The position numbers and the translations under genes were made by a program. A stretch of 64,000 nt of DNA, taken from positions 1 through 64,000 of the forward strand of contig CAZYNH010000009.1 in assembly GCA_964648295.1 (NCBI GenBank), written 5' to 3'. Below, piece after piece: positions 59,837 through 64,000 of the stretch (position 1 is its first letter; every line of letters begins with the position of its first letter). Source of the DNA: UBA4055 sp964648295. Lineage in GTDB: Bacteria; UBA4055. Under the pieces are notes generated by a model that saw nothing but the letters and a program-made list of their open reading frames with translations, was not told the DNA's origin and searched no databases.

Positions 59837-60241
59837 ATGATAGGAACAACAAAAAAACCGCCTGAAGGAAAGATATCGACAGCTTCAATGCCGGATATTA
59901 TTTTCATGCTCCTGATCTTCTTCATGACAAGTACAGTGTTCGTCGAATACAGAGGCCTTCCGGTTAAGATCCCGGCTACAGTGAACGCCCAGAAAATCGA
60001 GGGTAAGAGAAATATTGCTTACTGTTATGTTGACATCAACGACAGGATCAGCGTTGACGATAAACTTATGACGACAAAGGAAGTCACCTCGATAATGTAT
60101 CTGAAAAGAACTAATAATCCGAGGATCGTCATATCCATGAAGATCGATGAGAACTGCAAGAATGACATAGTTGACAAGGTGCAGAGAGCGTTGCAGGAAG
60201 CTGACGCGCGCAGGATAGTGTACGCCACTAAAACGAAGTAA
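59837..60241 (+). CDS. exbD: ExbD/TolR family protein, second copy
   Basis: 134 residues. The membrane helix begins S-M-P-D-I-I-F-M-L-L-I-F-F-M-T-S, again with the conserved aspartate, followed by a small periplasmic domain. It is clearly divergent from the copy at 59401, so the motor may hold a mixed ExbD dimer, as proposed for several FCB Ton systems with paired exbD genes. It lies 19 bp after the first copy and 32 bp before tonB. Confidence 0.92.
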   Translation: MIGTTKKPPEGKISTASMPDIIFMLLIFFMTSTVFVEYRGLPVKIPATVNAQKIEGKRNIAYCYVDINDRISVDDKLMTTKEVTSIMYLKRTNNPRIVISMKIDENCKNDIVDKVQRALQEADARRIVYATKTK

Positions 60242-60273
60242 GAGAGCATGTAATTGAAGAATGGAGTTGAAAA

Positions 60274-60936
60274 ATGTCATATATAGGGGAATTAGCCGAT
60301 AAGGAATCGAGACTGACCGAGATTGTTTCGATAACCGTATTCCTTGGACTTGCTTTTCTGTTCGCGTCATTTCACAAATTTCATACCGTAGTAAAGCTTG
60401 AAACCACTGTGGCGGATGAGATAGAAATAGAAAAGGTCGAAGTGACCGAACAGGTGAAGAAAACGGTCAGGCCGGCAATAGTCAGGATACCGATCGCGGT
60501 CGAGGACGAGGAAGAGCTTGAGGAAGATATTGAGCTCGAGATAGAGACAGCGGATTTCGATATAAGATCGGAACCGCCTCCGCCGCCTCCGCCGCCGACT
60601 GTTACTGAGGATGAGATATTTGACTTCTACGCTATACAGGAAAAACCGGAACTTCTTCCTGGAAACGCGCAGAAAATAACAGATTATATCACAAAGAACT
60701 ATCCGCCTCTCGCAAAGAAAACGGGAACATCCGGAAAAGTTATACTTAAATTTGTCTGCTCGAAAGACGGAGTTCCGACAAATATCGAGATAACGATGGA
60801 GAAGCCGGCCGATATGGGATTCGGGGAAGTGGCTATAAAAGCCATAGAGCAGGTCAGGTTCAAGCCTGGAATGCAGAGGGATAAGCCCGTAGCGGTGAGG
60901 ATGTCGCAGAGGATCACGTTCAACACGACAAGATAA
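60274..60936 (+). CDS. tonB: TonB energy transducer
   Basis: 220 residues. One N-terminal membrane helix (about 20-37, I-V-S-I-T-V-F-L-G-L-A-F-L-F-A-S-F) is followed by an acidic stretch (E-D-E-E-E-L-E-E-D-I-E-L), a short polyproline run near 107 and the C-terminal TonB domain (about 140-220: Y-P-P-L-A-K-K-T-G-T-S-G-K-V-I-L-K-F, F-K-P-G-M-Q-R-D-K-P-V). It passes proton-motive force from ExbB/ExbD to TonB-dependent outer-membrane receptors. Last gene before a strong terminator. Confidence 0.93.
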   Translation: MSYIGELADKESRLTEIVSITVFLGLAFLFASFHKFHTVVKLETTVADEIEIEKVEVTEQVKKTVRPAIVRIPIAVEDEEELEEDIELEIETADFDIRSEPPPPPPPPTVTEDEIFDFYAIQEKPELLPGNAQKITDYITKNYPPLAKKTGTSGKVILKFVCSKDGVPTNIEITMEKPADMGFGEVAIKAIEQVRFKPGMQRDKPVAVRMSQRITFNTTR

Positions 60937-60940
60937 ATTG

Positions 60941-60971
60941 AAAAAAAAGGTCTGGTTCTCAGACCTTTTTT
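60941..60971 (+). terminator. Intrinsic terminator after tonB
   Basis: A-run, stem GGTCTG (60949-60954) and CAGACC (60960-60965) with loop GTTCT, then six Ts. It separates the Ton operon from purD. Confidence 0.9.
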
Positions 60972-60990
60972 ATTACAGGATAAACGGAAA

Positions 60991-62271
60991 ATGAACATAC
61001 TGGTTATTGGTTCTGGCGGGAGAGAGCACGCCATTATAAAAAAGCTCAAAGAAAGTTCCAAAACGGGCAGAATCCTCTGCGCGCCCGGGAATGCCGGGAC
61101 AGCAGTGGACGCCGAAAATATTGAAGCCGATCTAAAAGATCACAGAAAACTGATAGTGCTTGTAAGGTCAAACTCAATAGATATGACCGTGGTCGGGCCG
61201 GAAAATCCCCTCACGGAGGGTATAGTCAACTCGTTCAGGGAAGAGGGACTGGTCATTTTCGGGCCGACGAAGGAGGCCGCCGAGCTTGAATCCAGCAAGG
61301 CTTTCTCAAAAGAACTGATGAAAAAATATAATATACCGACGGCGGATTTCAAGATATTTTGCGAACCTGAAAAGGCGGAAAAATATCTTGTTTCGGCAAA
61401 GCATCCGATTGTGGTGAAGGCGAGCGGCCTGGCCGCCGGAAAGGGCGCCGTGGTCTGCAGGACTTTAGAGGAAAGCCTTGCTACTGTCAGAAGCATAATG
61501 TCGGAGAAATGTTTCGGGACGGCGGGAGATAAGATAGTTATAGAGGAATTCATGACCGGCGAGGAAGCTTCCGTATTCGCGGTATCGGACGGTAAATTCT
61601 ACAAGATACTCGCGCCGGCACAGGACCATAAGGCCGCATACAACAATGACGAGGGCCCGAACACAGGCGGAATGGGTTCATACGCTCCCGCGCCTGTTGT
61701 TACGCCTTCGGTTATGGAACAGATTGAAAGAGAGATAATAGCTCCGACATTTGAAGCTATGAGAAGGGAAGGAAGGCCCTACACGGGAGTTCTCTTCGCG
61801 GGACTTATGATCACGCAGGGCGGCCCGAAAGTGATCGAGTACAACTGCCGTTTCGGCGATCCTGAAACGCAGTCGGTGCTTCCTCTATACGACGGCGATC
61901 TGGCGGACCTTTTATTCAAAGCTTCAACCCGCGGTTTCGATTCGAACGGCATCCTGCCGGTCAGAAAAGCACACTGCCTCTGCCTCGTTCTTGCCTCGGG
62001 AGGATATCCGGGAAAATACGGGACGGGGTACGAGATAACAGGTCTTGAAAAAGCTCCGGAAAATACAGGTGTTATCCATGCGGGAACAAAATTAAAGGAC
62101 GGCATGATCGTTACAGCGGGTGGAAGGGTTCTCAACATAGTTTCTATTTCAGAAGAAAGCCTCGAAAAAGCAAAGTCTGCGTCATATTTCGCGGCAGAAA
62201 AAATAGATTTTACGGGAAAATATTTCAGAAGCGATATAGGCGACAAAGGCATCAGGTATTATAAAAAATAA
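60991..62271 (+). CDS. purD: Phosphoribosylamine-glycine ligase
   Basis: 426 residues. It has V-I-G-S-G-G-R-E-H-A at the N-terminus, G-N-A-G-T near 35, the ATP-grasp segment V-V-K-A-S-G-L-A-A-G-K-G-A, and the PurD signature G-P-N-T-G-G-M-G-S-Y-A-P, with Y-N-C-R-F-G-D-P-E-T-Q late. It joins glycine to phosphoribosylamine in purine synthesis. No obvious own promoter is seen between the tonB terminator and the ATG, only 20 bp apart; read-through or an unseen site is needed. Confidence 0.96.
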   Translation: MNILVIGSGGREHAIIKKLKESSKTGRILCAPGNAGTAVDAENIEADLKDHRKLIVLVRSNSIDMTVVGPENPLTEGIVNSFREEGLVIFGPTKEAAELESSKAFSKELMKKYNIPTADFKIFCEPEKAEKYLVSAKHPIVVKASGLAAGKGAVVCRTLEESLATVRSIMSEKCFGTAGDKIVIEEFMTGEEASVFAVSDGKFYKILAPAQDHKAAYNNDEGPNTGGMGSYAPAPVVTPSVMEQIEREIIAPTFEAMRREGRPYTGVLFAGLMITQGGPKVIEYNCRFGDPETQSVLPLYDGDLADLLFKASTRGFDSNGILPVRKAHCLCLVLASGGYPGKYGTGYEITGLEKAPENTGVIHAGTKLKDGMIVTAGGRVLNIVSISEESLEKAKSASYFAAEKIDFTGKYFRSDIGDKGIRYYKK

Positions 62272-62284
62272 TTGTATTAACTGA

Positions 62285-62313
62285 TTGCGTTTTCAGTTCA
62301 AACTTAATATATT
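62285..62313 (+). promoter_or_regulatory. Candidate promoter for the 62353-63724 gene pair
   Basis: TTGCGT (62285-62290), 17-bp spacer, TATATT (62308-62313). Leader of about 33 bases with GGGAGG ahead of ATG 62353. Confidence 0.55.
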
Positions 62314-62352
62314 TTAAGGCATGGCAATTTAACCGTTCATCCGGGAGGAAAG

Positions 62353-63249
62353 ATGAGATTATTCAAAGCTGTTATTCTGTTTCTGACATTTACCGTTCTG
62401 TTTTCTCAGGAGGGGCTTACAGAAGAAGAGAAAGCGCTGTTCAAGACGAATGTTATCGTTCCGGTTCCTTCAGAAATTATAATGGCGCTCGACATGCTTT
62501 CAGATGTGAACTGGAAAGCTGTAGTCAGTTATGACAGGAGCACAAATTACGCTGAAAATTATAAGATAGCTCTTAACCTCGGCGTAAGAGTGGCTCAGGG
62601 ATTTATAGCGATCCAGGCTGAAGACAGAAAATATACCGGCGAAATGTTCCAGGCAAGCAGAAATCTCGCAGAAAATTTCGGCGCTAAAAGCGATATGTTC
62701 GTTAATGAGGACGAAATAATAAAACTGCTTAATGAAGGTAACTGGCTTGAACTGAGGTCTATTCTTGATGACATACATCTTAAAGTCAAAGCTGAAATGT
62801 ATAAATACGATCCTGATTTTGTGGAACTTGCCAGTGTGGGCGGATGGCTGGAAGGACTGCATATCGTCTCCAAAGCGCTTAAAGGTAAATACAGCCCGGA
62901 AGCATCTGTCATTCTTTACCAGCCGGAGCTGATAGAATATTTTTCCGACGCGATCGAAGCCATAAAACCTTCCAACGGGGATAATACTGAGGTCAGGCAT
63001 ATAAGAACGGCTATGCCGGAAATAAAAAAACTCTGTGATGTAGGTTCTGGAAATCCCGTTCCTCTTGCGAATGTGGAGAAACTCTACGAGATCTCGGCGG
63101 CTATAAATAAGGCGGTCGTTTCAGGCGGGGAAAGCGGTTCGGTGAACGGTGAAGATCCGAAAAACTGGGTAGCGATCTATGGTTTCATAGCCGTAATTTT
63201 CGTAATAATTTTCTTTATAAAGAGAAAAAAAGGAGGGAACAATGCGTAA
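62353..63249 (+). CDS. Exported helical protein with C-terminal anchor, unrecognised
   Basis: 298 residues. A signal peptide (about 1-18, ending L-F-S-Q) is followed by a mostly alpha-helical domain (about 25-250) with D-M-L-S-D-V-N-W-K, a repeated N-Y-A-E-N-Y-K-I-A-L-N pattern and L-A-S-V-G-G-W-L-E-G-L. A glycine/serine linker and one membrane helix (about 272-290, W-V-A-I-Y-G-F-I-A-V-I-F-V-I-I-F-F) then end in K-R-K-K-G-G-N. The arrangement suggests a large periplasmic domain held in the inner membrane by the C-terminus. It overlaps the next gene by 8 bp. Function unknown. Confidence 0.65.
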   Translation: MRLFKAVILFLTFTVLFSQEGLTEEEKALFKTNVIVPVPSEIIMALDMLSDVNWKAVVSYDRSTNYAENYKIALNLGVRVAQGFIAIQAEDRKYTGEMFQASRNLAENFGAKSDMFVNEDEIIKLLNEGNWLELRSILDDIHLKVKAEMYKYDPDFVELASVGGWLEGLHIVSKALKGKYSPEASVILYQPELIEYFSDAIEAIKPSNGDNTEVRHIRTAMPEIKKLCDVGSGNPVPLANVEKLYEISAAINKAVVSGGESGSVNGEDPKNWVAIYGFIAVIFVIIFFIKRKKGGNNA

Positions 63250-63724
63250 AGCTTTTCTTGGAAAATACATCCTTCTTTTATTTTTAATTTCAGTCTTCAG
63301 CGGGACCGACTTCACATACGCCCAGGATGAAGCGGACTGGGATGAGAAATCAACTGATCCGGAATTTCTTTTTATTGAATCAAAGAAGGAAATTCTATCT
63401 GCAGGATATTACACGAACGGCGATCTTAAAAGCGGTTATTTTGACGAGACTCCCAATGTTTACGCCACTTTCACGCTTTACAAGGGCAACTCGTACGCGT
63501 TCGTAATTGGAGCGGCGAACAATCTCAACAGAATAAGGGCTTCATTCTACGGAAATAATTTTGTGCAGAACCTTTTCAACGACGAAATTGATGTGAGCAC
63601 ATACAAGATATTTTACATTACTCCTATACACAACGGTACTTATTACCTTAAGGTGCAGTCCTTCGGCGAGTCCTCAGGCGACGGGGAATGGATGTATTAC
63701 TACGGATTTAAGCAGAACAATTAG
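63242..63724 (+). CDS. Small secreted protein, unrecognised
   Basis: 160 residues. A signal peptide (M-R-K-A-F-L-G-K-Y-I-L-L-L-F-L-I-S-V-F-S) leads to a mature part of about 130 residues. Its beta-strand-like segments (Y-A-T-F-T-L-Y-K-G-N-S-Y-A-F-V-I-G-A, G-T-Y-Y-L-K-V-Q-S-F-G) resemble a small prepeptidase C-terminal-like or beta-sandwich domain. Many aromatic residues. It overlaps the upstream anchored protein gene by 8 bp and is followed by a terminator, so these two genes form a transcription unit. The two proteins may act together in the periplasm. Function unknown. Confidence 0.65.
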   Translation: MRKAFLGKYILLLFLISVFSGTDFTYAQDEADWDEKSTDPEFLFIESKKEILSAGYYTNGDLKSGYFDETPNVYATFTLYKGNSYAFVIGAANNLNRIRASFYGNNFVQNLFNDEIDVSTYKIFYITPIHNGTYYLKVQSFGESSGDGEWMYYYGFKQNN

Positions 63725-63728
63725 GATG

Positions 63729-63759
63729 AAAAAAAGGACAGGTCAGCCTGTCCTTTTTT
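63729..63759 (+). terminator. Intrinsic terminator
   Basis: A-run, stem GGACAGG (63736-63742) and CCTGTCC (63747-63753) with loop TCAG, then six Ts. It closes the 62353-63724 unit. Confidence 0.9.
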
Positions 63760-63771
63760 ATACCGGTAAGA

Positions 63772-64000
63772 ATGGGAATATTAAGAAGTATAAATAGAGA
63801 GAATTTGAGCTGGGCTCTGTATGACTGGGCCAATTCGGCTTACGCGACCACTGTGCTCGCCGTCTTTTTCCCGCTTTTCTTTAACGATTACTGGAGTTCG
63901 GGATCGGATACGACAGTAACTACCGCAAGGCTGGGTATAGCCACATCAGTAACAGGTGTTTTTCTGATGCTTGTATCGCCGGTGACCGGCACGCTTTCAG
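63772..64000 (+). CDS. MFS transporter of the UMF1 type, 3' end outside window
   Basis: 76 residues are visible, the N-terminus only. It begins M-G-I-L-R-S-I-N-R-E, then L-S-W-A-L-Y-D-W-A-N-S-A-Y-A-T-T-V, the signature of UMF1/ATG22-like major facilitators. A membrane helix (F-F-P-L-F-F) and the start of the next (T-S-V-T-G-V-F-L-M-L) follow. The gene is cut by the window edge. No strong ribosome site precedes the ATG. Confidence 0.8.
   Translation, partial: MGILRSINRENLSWALYDWANSAYATTVLAVFFPLFFNDYWSSGSDTTVTTARLGIATSVTGVFLMLVSPVTGTLS

Noticed and set aside
1..64000. tRNA or rRNA genes
   Set aside because: I saw no cloverleaf with the conserved GGTTCRA loop and no rRNA-like sequence. A dedicated scan would be decisive.

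Overview
The window reads as a chromosomal segment of a Gram-negative bacterium of the FCB type (Bacteroidota, Ignavibacteria, Cloacimonadota, Delongbacteria and relatives). The evidence is a type IX secretion (T9SS, Por-type) C-terminal sorting domain on a secreted beta-helix protein (2026-3633), TonB/ExbB/ExbD genes, an SLBB-type outer-membrane polysaccharide exporter and beta-barrel-like outer-membrane proteins. I cannot name a genus. Candidate promoters share a sigma70-like form (TTGnnn, usually 17 bp, TATATT/TATAAT/TAAATT), and genes are very tightly packed.

Layout. 1-4.9 kb: three consecutive secreted proteins (GLUG-repeat surface protein cut by the window edge, beta-helix protein with T9SS tail, exported PHP-domain protein). 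4.9-20.5 kb: first polysaccharide block on the + strand: GT26 glycosyltransferase, WbpB-like oxidoreductase, 2-epimerase, WbaP-like initiating transferase, SLBB exporter, CapF, (Ugd on the - strand), WecB, CapE, CapG, an AlbA_2/ATPase/HTH regulator-like gene with a 12-bp tandem repeat, and a Wzz-like protein. 20.5-30.9 kb: a ten-gene - strand operon with markedly A+T-rich sequence: PglC-like initiating transferase, PLP enzyme, GNAT, ATP-grasp ligase, three GT4 glycosyltransferases, two hexapeptide acyltransferases, Wzy-like polymerase and Wzx flippase. 30.9-36.9 kb: an accessory island with gene remnants, repeats, a Fic protein and three different AAA/DUF4143 ATPases, each with its own promoter. 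36.9-39.4 kb: two outer-membrane-like proteins. 39.5-42.5 kb: DegT aminotransferase plus a PglF/WbpM-type dehydratase. 42.5-64 kb: core genes (Rsh, Nnr, RadA, PriA, AspS, XseB, Fmt, Tol/Ton, PurD) mixed with several unrecognised envelope proteins, ending in a truncated UMF1-type MFS transporter.

How the genes work together. CapE-CapF-CapG give a complete route to UDP-L-FucNAc. Ugd gives UDP-glucuronate. WbpB-like plus 2-epimerase suggest a di-acetamido-uronate branch, though WbpA/D are not seen here. PglF-like plus DegT suggest a 4-amino-4,6-dideoxy-GlcNAc (bacillosamine-type) sugar. Two initiating phosphoglycosyl transferases of different type (large WbaP-like, small PglC-like) suggest two glycan systems, or one replaceable serotype operon beside a conserved export block. 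The PLP enzyme, GNAT and ATP-grasp trio inside the serotype operon could make and attach an amino-acid-like substituent; that is inference.

Most notable: (1) the PLP/GNAT/ATP-grasp trio; (2) the Fic plus three-ATPase island with operator-like repeats and two recognisable decayed fragments (C-terminus of a sugar transferase; Walker A region of an ATPase); (3) an AlbA_2 gene whose 12-bp repeat spells one peptide in frame and another, ENVT-like, in the flanking frame; (4) a membrane-anchored zinc-ribbon protein with a partner lipoprotein; (5) repeated convergent gene ends with no room for terminators.
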